From assembly GCF_963576615.1 (NCBI RefSeq), contig NC_088715.1:56392190-56456189 (forward strand): a stretch of DNA of 64,000 bases, given 5' to 3'. This document shows, piece by piece, positions 43,290 to 54,699 of this stretch. A program made the position numbers and the translations under genes. Under the pieces are notes generated by a model. The model was not told the DNA's origin and did not search any database. It was given only the letters and a program-made list of their open reading frames with translations. This stretch comes from Watersipora subatra (Eukaryota > Bryozoa > Gymnolaemata > Cheilostomatida > Watersiporidae). Position 1 is the stretch's first letter; the number at the start of each line of letters is the position of its first letter.

Positions 43290-43606
43290 TACGACTAGAG
43301 CTTCAAGTCGCACATGGTGCTGTTGAGCTCTCTCAGAAAGTACAAGAAGAATTGCAACTGCATAATGCTGACAAATTTTATTAAACAGACTCTGAGGTGG
43401 TTCTAGGTTACATTGATAATACCGAAGCTAGATACCATACTTATGTAGCTAATAGAATCGATCAGATCCGTGATAGTAGTGATCTAAACAAGTGGTTTCA
43501 TGTTCCACCCAATCTAAACCCAGCCGATCATGTCTCAAGAGATTTGTTTCCCAAACAACTTCTATCTCCTACCTGCCAATGGTTTACAGAACCAAACTTT
43601 TTGTGA
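43290..43606 (+). pseudogene. BEL/Pao RNase H tail
   Basis: TDSEVVLGYIDNTEARYHTY, IDQIRDSS and NLNPADHVSRDLF are characteristic of the RNase H end of BEL/Pao pol. A TAA interrupts just before TDSEV. Confidence 0.8.
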
Positions 43607-43672
43607 AATGAGCCTGCAACTATTACTTCACAGCCTAAGTTTCAGATCTCAGCTAGTGATGCAGAAGTCAAG

Positions 43673-44510
43673 GTGTCATTAGCAACTCAGAGCAGCTGCG
43701 CTTCTATTGATGGGCGCATATACATTTTCTCCAAACTTAACAAAGCAGTCGCTGTAATTTCTAAAATTCAAAGTATTTCCCCTCACTACAAAGCTCATAG
43801 CCAAACATATTGTAAACAACAGGCAATAAATGCAATGATCAAAGCTATTCAACTGGAACACTTTCTAGAAAAGGTCCACAAGTTGAAAAGCTCAAAATCT
43901 GTAAATGCAGACAGCTCAATTCTCATACTTCACCCATTTTTCGATGAGCATTCTTTCTTTAGGGTGGGAGGAAGGTTGCAGTCTAGTGGGTTACTAACCT
44001 TTGAAGAAAAACATCCTCTTCTATTGCTGAAAAAAAGTCACCTAACTTAATGATGATAGATTACTTTCAGCATGACACAGCTCATCTAGGTACAAAATAC
44101 ACTTTAGCCCGGCTTCGTACACTTGACTTTTGGATTCTTGGTGAGAAATCTAATGTTTCATTTAAAATTCGAGACTGTGTTGCATGCATGAAAATATGGG
44201 GATGTCCACATATCCCTCAATTGGCAACACTGCCTTTTGTCCAGGTCAACAAGTCTCTTTGATTCACACATTATGGCCTGGACTGCTTTGGACCATTTTT
44301 TGCCAAGGATGGGCATAAGGAACAAAAGCGTTATGAGTTAAATTGTCACCTGCATGGCTTCAAAAGCAGTGCACATTGAGTTGCTGGACAATATGTCAAC
44401 TGACATTTTCATAAATGCTGTATGTACTGTCATGGCAAAAAGGGGTCCAATAAGCAGCGTACAGTCTGACGAAGGCACCAAATTTGTTGGTGCATATTGT
44501 GTTGTCTGTC
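43673..44510 (+). pseudogene. BEL/Pao integrase remnant
   Basis: VGGRLQSSGLLTFEEKHPLL begins the zinc-binding part (43970-44030). HDTAHLGTKYTLARLRTLDF and CVACMKIWG (44072-44200) complete it. YGLDCFGPFFAKDG, VHIELLDNMSTDIFINAV and SDEGTKFVGA represent the catalytic core up to the second Asp. The DDE core is truncated before its Glu. A stop at 44048 and a frameshift at about 44262 disable it. Confidence 0.8.
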
Positions 44511-44640
44511 ACAATATATGGTCTCCTATTGTCACCGAATGGGCTTCTCACCATGAAGTCAGATGTTGTTCTCCCTCCTTGAAGCACATTCTCAGAGGCT
44601 GGTTTTGACTCTCGTAGACGCTGGGATGATAATTTTTGGG

Positions 44641-44975
44641 TGTCAGCTTGATGGAAAGTACATTTATAAGTCCAAAACAAATTTTATAAGGCTACTGATT
44701 ACAAGGCACATTCAAAGAACTAAAGTTGATGCATGTATTAGGTGAATAAAGCTTGAATTGAAAAGCAAAGCAATCGAAGGTACACTCAAAAGCGATGGAG
44801 ACTATGAGGTGCTACTCAAATGGCTAAAAGGTACAAACAGCCTTTTAAAAAATGACCAAAACAAGGGCTGGGAATATATTATACTATAATGTCACAAACA
44901 GATAATGTAGCACTCTATAGTTTTTTTTACTTATGTCATCCTGTACAAATTCAACAAAAACGATTCTTTTCTGCT
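44641..44975 (+). repeat. Dispersed repeat D, copy 1
   Basis: Aligns with 62813-63180 in the same orientation. Shared phrases are AAGTACATTTATAAG, AAGTTGATGCA, GGTACACT, GGGAATATATTATACTATAA and AACAGATAATGTA. It follows the BEL/Pao integrase fragment, so it could be LTR-derived, but the other copy has no BEL coding sequence next to it. Confidence 0.75.
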
Positions 44976-47776
44976 GTCAAATATATTTTTTTCATTGGCA
45001 AGAGATTATTTTTGGCAAGCTAATAAGACAGTTAAGGCCATCTTGGTTTGTTGAAAACCAGCCATTTGGCCCTAGACTCAGCTCAACTCGTCTAAGCTAC
45101 CAGTCAAACACCTGCTTGTCTACTTCTGCAAATTAACGTGAAATACCTAAAGTTGTTCTTCCAATTTACACTAAGTAGCCGTTAGTTATATCATTAGCTT
45201 TAACAACTAACTCTATAAGAAATGTTACACTGCATGAAAATCTAACTTGTGTATTGTTTGAGGAGGACAAGTACATTCTCGCCCTTGCAAAGCCTTTTAG
45301 CGCTAATTAAAATACTTTTTTTTCTCTTTTTTTTCATCCCCTTTGACTCCATCAATTTTCTTTAACTTTTAGGTGGTATAGTATGCTTCTATATTTCTAG
45401 CTGTTTCTATTGCAGAACCAGGGCTTGCTTAAACCCCCAATTCACATTTGGACCATCATTACAGCAAGCACCTAGAATACTTTTAATCAGCAGGGAGTAG
45501 GTTAATTTTCCAAGAGTAATAGCCTTGGTCTTCTCAATAAACTATGTCCAATTCATTTGAATCTCTACTTTGTGTGCTTTGGATGGCTGTTATGCACCAT
45601 TTTGCAAGATCTGACAAGTTGCCACTGTTCATTTTTTACAGTTATCTATCTGACTGTTTTAGTCCTTAGATTAGCTGTGACAAAAATAGATAATCTTCTG
45701 AAATTCTATCGTTTTACAAAGTCTATAAGTTTTCCACTGAGAAAGAGTTCTATGATATTACTTTCATGTTGTCTAGTTTTCAGACTCTTATTGGCAAACG
45801 TAGGTAAAAATCCAAAATTAGCTCCTTGAATTGGACTCAAACTAGTGTTGTAACACCCAGTAGCCTATTGACTTGTGCTGCGCTACACATTTTTAACAAA
45901 TGTTATTTCTTTAGATTGATTTATATCACAATTTTGTTTGTGGTGTGTTATTTAAACAAAGTTCAAACTAAATTGAACTAAATAACAGTTGCTAAATAGC
46001 CCCATTGCATAGTATTCAAACATAAAACTTTCTAGAACAACATAAGTCAGTCATAACCATTATGTAATTAATAGGCTTTTAATTCATTGTGCATTGCTAT
46101 TTTTAAAAAACATGGTGATGGCACAATGCTGCATTTCACTTACTAATTATTGTCCAATTTTTGGCCAGAAGATCAGAAACAAACGGAATGAGATATCATA
46201 TTATACATGTGTCATACAATCCCATGGTGGTTGAGGTTAACAGATTAAGAGGTTCGAGGCTTGAAGGTTTCATCTAAAATTTTAAGACTAAAAATCACCT
46301 CCTTTACATAGAGTTGAAAGCTACAAGGTAAAGATTAAGAAACTTGAGGGTATGCTCTACAAGGTTGTACCCTAGCATTTACGATTTAGCACGCACCTTG
46401 TACTCAGTTAGGAAAGTCACAACGTCAAGCGACTCATAAGGTTTGCAGACAATCACTTTATACTATACAATAAACAAACCAATGTTACCAAAATTACTAA
46501 GACTGTGATTGCATTATTGCATATAATCACTTTAAATCAAAAAAAAATGATTTTAACCAACTATTATACATTTTAACACAGAGTAGAGTAGTATGCAAAT
46601 AGTTAGCTAAAAGAATATCTTTAATAGTCACTCATCATGAAGAAATGGCAGCTAGCTGTTACCAGTACGGGAACATGTTTATAAAAATGTAGTTTTGCAC
46701 ATCAAGAAGTCGCTGATCTAGATTGGGCACTTGGCAGTTTTTCCGGATACCACAAGTGCAGCTCACTTTATAAACTTGTGATTCATGTGGCAAATGATAA
46801 TTTAGTTTTTGATATGCAAGAACACAAACTGGTTTTTGATATTGCCACTGAACGATAGATTTTGAGTGAGCTTTCTTACATGTATATACCCAAAACAGTA
46901 AGCATTATGTATGTATTATTGGCTGTGAACTTTAAAACATTGTAATTGTTAAACATTCTTTGGGAAAAAAAAACAGACAAAACATATTTTACAGTTGAGT
47001 TATACTTTGGTATTGCCATCGACAGTTTTGTAGCCTATGTATGTATAGTAATCTATGCGTGCATGTATTATTTTATAAGCCTATATCATTTACTCTTGTG
47101 TACTGCATGTAATACTATCTCTCGTTTCTGTGTACAAGTATTGCTGTCTCACGGATTGCTGTCTCTGTGTTTATTACCTAGTGGTTATGTCATTCGTAAT
47201 GTCATTCATTATGTCATACATTTTATTGTGTCATTAGATTATGGTTAGATGTCAACAAAATATAGAGGCTCTGCAAGATAATAGTTGATGTTTAAAGCTA
47301 CGCGTATTTAGCTGTATATCAAGTCAATCAGAAATAAGATATTGATTATAATGATGATTATAACAATTAATATGACTGGATGCAGCCGAAACTATTAGCA
47401 AGTAAATAATAATGCTAGATTAATACATTTATATTAAATGTATGTTATAAAATATTGTTAATTACTAATTAGCTATGTGACATCAGTCTTGATTGATAGG
47501 TAACATTTACAACTATACAGAATCAAAAATGCTGAGCATTGATAAATTTAATTTTAAAAGCTTAGATCACAATGATTTTATCCTTTAATAGTTGAAATAC
47601 TAAAAAGAAGATAAAATGTCATTCGTTGCCTCATTGTATCTGTAAGATATCTCAGGTGTGGGTATTTCATCCAGATTGAATTGGTAGCAGAAATACTTGA
47701 CAGTGAAGGATAAAATCATAGCGGTTTGGAGAAAATCAAAGTCCATGCTGATTTCAAAAGATTGCTAAATTTCAAC
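44976..47776. other. Gene-poor stretch with one tRNA-like head
   Basis: No supported gene on either strand. The tRNA-like head at 45828-45886 is listed separately. The hydrophobic frames at 45557-45829 and 46946-47248 come from T-rich DNA. Confidence 0.45.
45828..45886 (-). mobile_element. Decayed tRNA-like SINE head
   Basis: Minus strand: GTAGCGCAGCACAAGTCAAT and GTTTGAGTCCAATTC at tRNA spacing. No acceptor pairing. Confidence 0.4.
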
Positions 47777-48412
47777 CTATGATCTAGGGCTTCTGAAACT
47801 GACCAGCTCATTATTGGTTGATAAATCAATTAAGAAACCTTCTGAATCTCTCTCGTCCAGGTGCATGATTGCTTGGCCATTTAGGTAGGTAGAGGCATTT
47901 TCATAGATGATACCATCTTCGAGATAGCATTTTAGAATCTTATTTGATCCGTAGACTGCCAAAACATTGTTGTCAGGAGCATTGATAGCATAAAAAAATT
48001 TTTCGTCTTTTGGATTTTTTGCTTCTAGCCGAGCTATGCCTTGAAAGTCTCTAAATGGCATGCATTCTAAAATCATTAGTGACTTTGCGTGATTAGATGG
48101 GTGCACATTATAATACACTAAGTTGTTACGGCTAGAGTGTCCAACAGCTGAGACAAGAAGATTTCGGGTTTTACTCACATTGTTAAAACTATAAGTTGAA
48201 AGAACAAGTGCGGAGCCTTTCTCACATTTTAAACAGCTGCAGTCTAAAGAAGTCAGATATGCAAAAGGAATGTTTGCATTCAGTTTAAGAGCCAAATGAT
48301 TCATTACAACAATAAATGATACTATTAATTTTTTTTTAATTGTTGTCAGGGCCTCTTTCCAAACTAGATCCAGAGTTATCAAACTAGAACTGTTAATTGT
48401 TGCCAACTCTAC
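47777..48412 (-). CDS. Terminal coding exon of an unrecognised gene
   Basis: A 211-codon minus-strand frame starts directly after a good splice acceptor (TTTTCCTACAG, AG at 48414-48413) and ends in a stop at 47777. It has no ATG near its start, so it is best read as an internal-to-last exon. Composition is that of real protein: LTSLDCSCLKCEKGSALVLS, YYNVHPSNHAKSLMILECMP, APDNNVLAVYGSNKILKCYL, YLNGQAIMHLDERDSEGFLI. Alternating short hydrophobic strands and turns suggest a beta-propeller-like fold, which is an inference only. It may share a gene with 51531-52489, about 3 kb upstream on the same strand. Confidence 0.55.
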   Translation of the reverse strand, partial: VELATINSSSLITLDLVWKEALTTIKKKLIVSFIVVMNHLALKLNANIPFAYLTSLDCSCLKCEKGSALVLSTYSFNNVSKTRNLLVSAVGHSSRNNLVYYNVHPSNHAKSLMILECMPFRDFQGIARLEAKNPKDEKFFYAINAPDNNVLAVYGSNKILKCYLEDGIIYENASTYLNGQAIMHLDERDSEGFLIDLSTNNELVSFRSPRS

Positions 48413-48963
48413 CTGTAGGAAAATTTTATTAGTTTAGCATTCCTGGAGTTGAGGCCAAGTCAAATTGGCCTAATACGTGATGACCAATGATAGTTGCCGG
48501 CGTTAAGTCATAAGCTAAGGTTTTGCTCAACTCATAGCGTGACGTTTTCTAACTTCTTTAGAAGGCAGCCAGATTTGAATAATTGCTCTTAATTATTAAA
48601 TTGTCAATTACTAAAAGATTATTTATTAGAGATTACAGGTTAGTTGCATATGCTATTGTATTTTATTATACCATGTTATGTTGTTTCTTGTCACTTTTCA
48701 TTTGATGTTCAGTACGTTTACTTGCTATCATACTGTAACTTTTCATACTTTATTGCATTCATAATTATTGTGCTTTGCAAGTTGGTATAGAAATGGTACT
48801 GAAATATTATTTCAGGTTTCACGGTAAAATTAAAGATTGTGAACCGCACACTTAACCAGTGAAATCGTCTCTTTTAAAATCCTGAGTGAATTCAAAACCT
48901 AAAGTTTCCAAAAAACTCTACAGTGAAACCTTCCTCTAATCAACTGTGAGGACAATTGATAAT
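48413..48963. other. Probable intron sequence
   Basis: AT-rich DNA upstream of the splice acceptor at 48413, ending at the 61-bp tandem array. Confidence 0.35.
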
Positions 48964-49390
48964 CCAGTCAGCCACAGTGTAGACAACACAAGAGCTGTTC
49001 CGTACCAATAAAAAAGATAACTCCAGTCAGCCACAGTGTAGACAACAAAAGAGCTGTTCCAGACCAATAAAGAAAAAATAACTCCATTCAGCCACAGTGT
49101 AGGCAACACAAGAGCTGTTCTGGACCTATAAAGACAAAATAAATCTAGTCAACCACAGTGTAGACAACACAAGAGCTGTTCCGGACCAATAAAGAAAAGA
49201 TAACTCCAGTCAGCCACAGTGTAGGCAACATAAGAGCTGTTCTGGACCTATAAAGACAAGAAAAATCCAGTCAGCCACACTGTAGGCAACACAAGAGCTG
49301 TTCCGAATTTATAAAGAGAAGATAACTCCAGTCAGCCACAGTGTATACAACACAAGAGCTGTTCTCGAACTACAAGAAAAGATAACTCCA
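48964..49390. repeat. 59-61-bp tandem repeat, seven copies
   Basis: Each unit begins CCAGTCAGCCACAGTGTAG and includes CAACACAAGAGCTGTTC and CAATAAAGA or TATAAAGA. Starts are at 48964, 49023, 49084, 49145, 49206, 49267 and 49328. It ends about 225 bp before the BEL/Pao gag frame and may be part of that element's 5' untranslated region. Confidence 0.9.
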
Positions 49391-49614
49391 CCCAGTCAAC
49401 AGACATCAGGATCTATGCCTGCATTACATCTTAGCGAAAGTCAACTGTGAGTATCTGGATAGAACCATTCATTTAAACTAACATTTTACTAATATACATA
49501 CAATTGGCTATTCTGGATTTAGGCATTATTACCATACAATTTTCATTTTAACTATGCTATATATGTACCTATATTCTGGCAACCTGTAGCTTGTGACTCA
49601 CGTCGGCGATTTCT

Positions 49615-51567
49615 TTGAACAGCGCGCTTTTGGCCATTTACGTCAGCATGTCTAAGGTTGGGGACGCTTCCACGATGCTGCATACTGACGACACTGATGG
49701 TGTGCATAATGTAATGCTAAGCATAGAATCAATAGATGACAGTAATGAAAACTTGACTTCTAATGAAACACAGGAAATAGCCAATTCAAATAATGATAGG
49801 GAATTTAATAGCGCTCTCACTCCCAGTGTAGTCAGCAAAAGCATGCGCTTGCGACGAAAGGTAAAACTTTCTAGCATTGGGAGAGAAAGCCAAATTTCTT
49901 AGTTAAATCTTAAATTAACCAAACAATTCATGATTCAGTACAAAATTATTGGTAAGGTCCAGCATAATGTAATAAGAGAAACTTCTATTGACACATTGTA
50001 TGAAATTTGTGACAACATTGATGCTAGAATTATCAAGACTCATAATATGTATAATGAATTAGTTGCTCTATTTACTACTGATATGGTATCAAATAAAATG
50101 ATAGAAACAATAAAGCCCATGTATGATGGCCTTGTGATCACAGGTAATTCTCTGAAAGATTCAGTAGAGGAACACATGGAGGCGCTTGAAGAATTGCAAC
50201 TGCGGGAAGCTCAACAGAAAATTGCTGAAGTCAACAGAGAAATAGAAAAACAAGCAAGGCTGTTTGAAGAGATGGTAAAAGAGAGAGAATCTAGCTCTAA
50301 CTATCCTTCAACATCCTTTGTAATGCATAGCGTAAAACAAATTAACAGAGCTATCAACCAAACAAAGGAACCTGATTTGCCATCTATTGAAGGAGACAGA
50401 CACAACACAACCAGAACAGAACAAGCACAATCATGCAGAGAAGTAGCTAAAGTTACTGAGCAGATAGGTGTGAATGTTGAGAGCAGAAGAAACCCAACCA
50501 AAGCCCTACCAGATAAGTCAAAAAGTACCATGTCTACTTCTGACACTACAAAGTCAGAACTATCAATGGTAGAACAACTAGCAGCCTGCCTGGCAGCAAC
50601 ATTTAGAAGTTCACATAAATCCGTAGAACCCAGTGTATTTGAAGGAAATGTCTTAGAATTCAATGATTGGGAAGTAGACCTGGATTCCTACTTTTGTGCT
50701 GAACATATAGAGGGTAGCTACAAACTGCGACATCTCAAAAGGTTTTTGAAAGGAGAAGCCAAGCTATGTGTTGAAGGAAATTTCAGCACAAACACAAATG
50801 ATGCCTATCTGGCAGCTAGAACAACTTTAAAAAGCCGGTATGGAAATGAACAAAACATAGCTAGGTCTTTCAGAATGAAGCTGGACAAGTGACCAAAAAT
50901 TGTTTCCAAAGATGGATTAGGCCTGAGAGACTTTAGAGATTTTTTGAGTCACTTAAGGAGTGCCATGCAGTCTGTTAAAACGCTGCAAGTTCTCAACGAT
51001 TGCATTGAAAATGAAAGGATGGTGGAAAAGCTTCCTGAGTGGCTACAGCTTAAATGGATAAGAGTAGTAGCAAAAGCTGATTCGGCTAACAAAACTTATC
51101 CAGACTTTAAAGAACTGGCAGAATTTATCAATGAAGGAGCCCACATCTTGACACTTCCAATATCACAAACAATGATATCACTGAGTCATAAACCAAGCAA
51201 ACATAATCAGAGTGATAAACTTAGCACAAAAAACAGAGCCATTAAAAGTTTTGCAGCTTCCATTGAACAAAAGAAGGAATGTATTTGTTGTAAATCAACT
51301 AACCACAACACTGCAGACTGTTACCGTCTCCAAAAAAGGTCCAAACCAGAAAAGGAAGAACTTATTCGAAAGAATGGACTATGTTTCAAATGTTTAGAGC
51401 ATGGCCACCTGCCGAAGGATTGTGATAAGAAGATAAATTGTATGAAGTGTAAAAAAGGACATGCCACGGCTAATCATGACTCCAACTACCAGTATGGCAA
51501 GGCAACTTCACACACTGCTGGATCTACACTCTACACTACCTCTTCACTATTAAATATGACCGCGTAA
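49615..51567 (+). mobile_element. Second BEL/Pao fragment, gag only
   Basis: Two plus-strand frames read as BEL/Pao gag and then stop at the junction with a minus-strand frame at about 51531. No protease or pol follows, so only the 5' part is present. It lies between two minus-strand coding blocks, in what may be an intron of that gene. It is a different lineage from the element at 40.1-44.5 kb. Confidence 0.75.
49930..51567 (+). pseudogene. BEL/Pao gag with premature TGA
   Basis: The N-terminal half is a long coiled coil (EALEELQLREAQQKIAEVNR and on). The capsid-like part has FEGNVLEFNDWEVDLDSYFC, RHLKRFLKGEAKLCVEGNFS and LQVLNDCIENERMVEKLPEW. Two CX2CX4HX4C knuckles (CICCKSTNHNTADC and CFKCLEHGHLPKDC) are followed by a third CX2C...H motif (CMKCKKGHATANH). 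A single TGA at 50890-50892 interrupts an otherwise open frame from 49930 to 51567. The zinc knuckles would bind the element's RNA. Confidence 0.85.
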
Positions 51568-52489
51568 AAATCTAAACTAGAGAAATTTCTAATTTTTGCA
51601 ACCGTGTAATATGTCCCTGATGTTTCGTTTGCCTCGAGAATTGTTTTTCGGTTATCCTTTTTATGACGCCTACAATTCCCTAGCTCTCTATTTCTAAGCT
51701 TAAGTATATTTCTGCGGCCCTTTCTTTTCATAGAAAACTGGAGAGCACCGCTGATATCTCTAGTTTCAAATGTGTCAAGTTCATTTGATAAAATAGAGAG
51801 AATATTATGGCGTTTTGTGTCATCCATGAAAAGCAAATAGTTCTTCCAAGCATTAGCTCCTCTTGACCAGCCACCACTTTGCACAATAAGTTTTTCTTTT
51901 TCCACATATGCCCCAAACGCATCTGCATTTTAGAAACCTTTTTTGTTAGCTCAGGTTTGCACTGAAATGTTAGTCCATTTAGTCGCACATCCCTTAAAGC
52001 TTCATCTTGAGTTTTTACTGATCTGTTTAACATAAATAATTTGAAGGTTAGAGCTTCCTTTATTACAAAAGCTATAGTTAAAACTTTCATTTCTGGTGTT
52101 TTATCATCAGCCCAATTTAAAGTATACTTTGATGTTTCACAGATGATAGTAGTTGGCCCAACGATACACATATCAAAACCTTTACTAATATGGACACTTG
52201 CACCACTTTTTGGATGCTTGATAGTATGATCTTCAGCGGTGCCAATCACATGACCCTCAGAAAAATATACTGTCACAGTGTGCTGCTTTTTCTCGGCTCT
52301 TCCAATACAAAGCCTTATATTGCCTTGAATATTGATAATAATTAAATGTGAAGATTCAGCTACTCTACAGCAAAGTGTTCGTAGTCCACCACATACCATT
52401 TCGAAAATGAAGCTATGATGCTGCTCAAAGGCTCGAAGCTCTAATTTATTTTGCCCATCAAAGAACATTATAGCTCTATTAGCCGCCAT
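51531..52489 (-). CDS. Unrecognised gene fragment with a frame change
   Basis: Starts at an ATG (52489) as MAANRAIMFFDGQNKLELRA, with the frame open 12 codons further upstream. It reads through VCGGLRTLCCRVAESSHLII, GRAEKKQHTVTVYFSEGHVI, ICETSKYTLNWADDK and TQDEALRDVRLNGLTFQCKP. Near 51920 coding quality moves to another frame that continues with EKEKLIVQSGGWSRGANAWK, FMDDTKRHNILSILSNELDT and a basic RKGRRNILKLRNREL stretch to 51531. The shift is either a one-base indel or an unrecognised splice. The last residues overlap the BEL/Pao gag end, so the true 3' end of this block was probably removed by that insertion. No domain is recognised. Confidence 0.45.
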
Positions 52490-52529
52490 CTCAATCAGCT
52501 TCTCAAGTTGGTCCTTTCTTATATTTTAA

Positions 52530-54108
52530 AATTTCAAAGTGATATTTGCTAAGTGCTTCATCACTTTGACCTATTTCAGGAATTTATTAAAAATTTTCAA
52601 TTACAAGCTTATAGGCCTATTTGTTTTTAGTATTACTTGTAAGGTTACAAAGCAGCCATCATCTTAACTTTATGCTTTAGCAAAGGACCTTTAGATAAAA
52701 ATATATGCTGTCAAAAATAAAATAGTATAAAGCAGCTATATAAAAGTAATATATTATGATACAACTCTGAATTATTTTCCTGCTTTTGTAATCTGTTTTA
52801 TTTTTGTTGCGGAAATCATTTTAATGTTTGTTTTTGTCTTTTGCAGATTTTTTTAAATGGAAATTATTTTTTAAAAACAAGCTTTACCAACTTTATATGA
52901 GCATATAAAAATTCTGCAAGATAGAAGGGTGGTCGAGATTAAAAATGAAAATATAATATAGCTAAACAAAAAATTGATGGTAACAGCTTTAACTTTGGAA
53001 CCGAAAAATGATTGATAATGCGCTGAATTTGATATTATTTACCATCAAGTGAGACAAATGTGAAAAAATACAGTATAAAAATTATGGGCAAAGGTTTCAT
53101 GTATTCAATAGCTTGGTTAATCTAGATGCAAAGCTCAGCTGGCAAGTAGTGAGCAAGGGGAGACTTTCATGAACAAAAAATCACATGATTTAAAAAAAAC
53201 AAAGACGACCCAACAATGCACAGCCTACTCCAGCCTTGATATCAAGCGCCACTGCGCAACTTTCTCAAATTGATTAGAATTGATGATTCCTCAAATGTTA
53301 GAAGGCATGTAATTTTGTGCTTATAAGGCGTGATCTGAAAGCTAAAAATTTCAAGAAACTAAATTTGATGCTTAAAGTAAATTTACGAGTAGAGTAGAAG
53401 TGGTTGGTTTTATCAAGAGAACAACCTGTATAGTACATGCTGTTAGCCAGAAAATAGATGTGATGAGAGTATGATTCTGAGACAAAAATACTTTTAACAG
53501 TTTTAAACAATGATGCTGAATTTAGATTTCTTTTTAATCTTTGCTACTTTTTTAAATGCGCAAGAGTGTGTTTTCCTATGCTTTGATAAGTCTTAACTAT
53601 TTGCAAAAACGTTTTTCAGCTTTGTATGTACACCCGAATCAAATTTGACCAGAGCATAAATTTTGATGCATAAAAAATAAGCATAGAAACTTTGTCTAAA
53701 TACTTTTTCAAATCATTTATTGGAAGCTTCCTGTTCCAATTGAAATTTAAAATAATGATGAAATTTAATTTTCATAGCGAATGGTGTATGATGGTTTTGT
53801 TTGGTGAACCTAAATGGAAAGCCAATCCATTTAATCTCAATAAGAGAAGTTGAAAGCTTAGCTGATAGCTTTAAGTGTAATCGAGCCAAAATAATTGTTT
53901 AGGGTCTGCTCTTTTTCATATTTAACCGATACAATATTAACTGTTTTTTGGATAGTATCATATTTGGGGTAGTTAGGAAATTAATTCAAAATCTTCGCCT
54001 GCTTTTTTATTTGCTATGTTCTAAAAATTTCTAGAATTACTTATACTTGAAGCAAATTCTCATATTTTAAAGACTTAGTCTCAGGAAAAGGTTTTGTTAT
54101 CAAGTTTT
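52530..54108. other. No recognisable gene
   Basis: Strongly AT-rich. No coding frame I can support. It could hold 5' exons or introns of the minus-strand gene, but nothing shows it. Confidence 0.4.
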
Positions 54109-54369
54109 TTACGATTTTGTGATTACATTACAAAATTTGTACTCATTTATGATATCAGTATCATAGTCAGACTCAGAATTGAATATATCAATGTTGACAT
54201 TTCCAACGGTAATTTTATGCTGATTTTGGCATTCATAAACAAAGTTTTTTAGTAAAGATAGAGATGAGCCAAGCTCTGAAGCCTTGGGCCTATGAAAATA
54301 GGTTAAATAATTGAAACGAAGCAGTTTCTGTCCAAACCATTTTTTTGAAAACAAAGCTACAATGCACAT
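54109..54369 (-). pseudogene. Non-LTR retrotransposon APE-type endonuclease fragment
   Basis: The minus-strand frame contains LTYFHRPKASELGSSLSLLK followed by KITVGNVNIDIFNSESDYD and INEYKFCNVITKS. The VGN(D/V)NID phrase followed 20-25 residues later by F..VI.KST is the GDFN box and downstream helix of APE-type endonucleases in Jockey/CR1/I elements. In the box here GDFN is changed to GNVN, losing the catalytic Asp. No reverse transcriptase follows. Confidence 0.5.
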
Positions 54370-54699
54370 AAATTTTCAAAAGTTTTGTTTTATTATAATA
54401 CAAATTGCTGCAACAAATAGTTAGGCAGCAAAAAGCAAGAGTGTTTGTTTACATGTAGTAAAGTTTCAGATTGAAAAATTGCGTAAAAAGTTATCAACAA
54501 AATCTACATTAAGGTGGCCATGCGACTAAATATTTTATGAACACATTCAACATGTGAATGTAAAAAACTAAAGATCAGGATTTACCTACAAAACTGCTTG
54601 TCATTATTATGAGTATGTGCAAAAATAGTTTTGACACTATAAGGGAGTTTTCTGATGCTTTTTCAAGGTTTAGGCATGATTCCTGGTACTTTTAAAATC

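Larger units (their letters stand above)
40129..44510 (+). mobile_element. BEL/Pao LTR retrotransposon, internally deleted
   Basis: Plus-strand fragments follow BEL/Pao gag-pol order: gag (to about 42300), aspartic protease, a DUF1758-type linker, RNase H tail, integrase. The reverse transcriptase palm is absent. The reading frame jumps from the LSQDFKDF linker region to the RNase H-like LRLELQVAHGAVELSQK near 43262. Many stops and frameshifts disable what remains. No LTRs are recognised. The 44641-44975 repeat past the integrase is the only candidate for 3' non-coding sequence. Confidence 0.85.

Noticed and set aside
46946-47248. 100-residue hydrophobic plus-strand frame as a membrane protein
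   Set aside because: T-rich DNA gives such frames by chance. No start context, splice sites or known motif.
50301-50663. Minus-strand 120-residue frame in the second gag
   Set aside because: Antisense of the well-supported gag frame.
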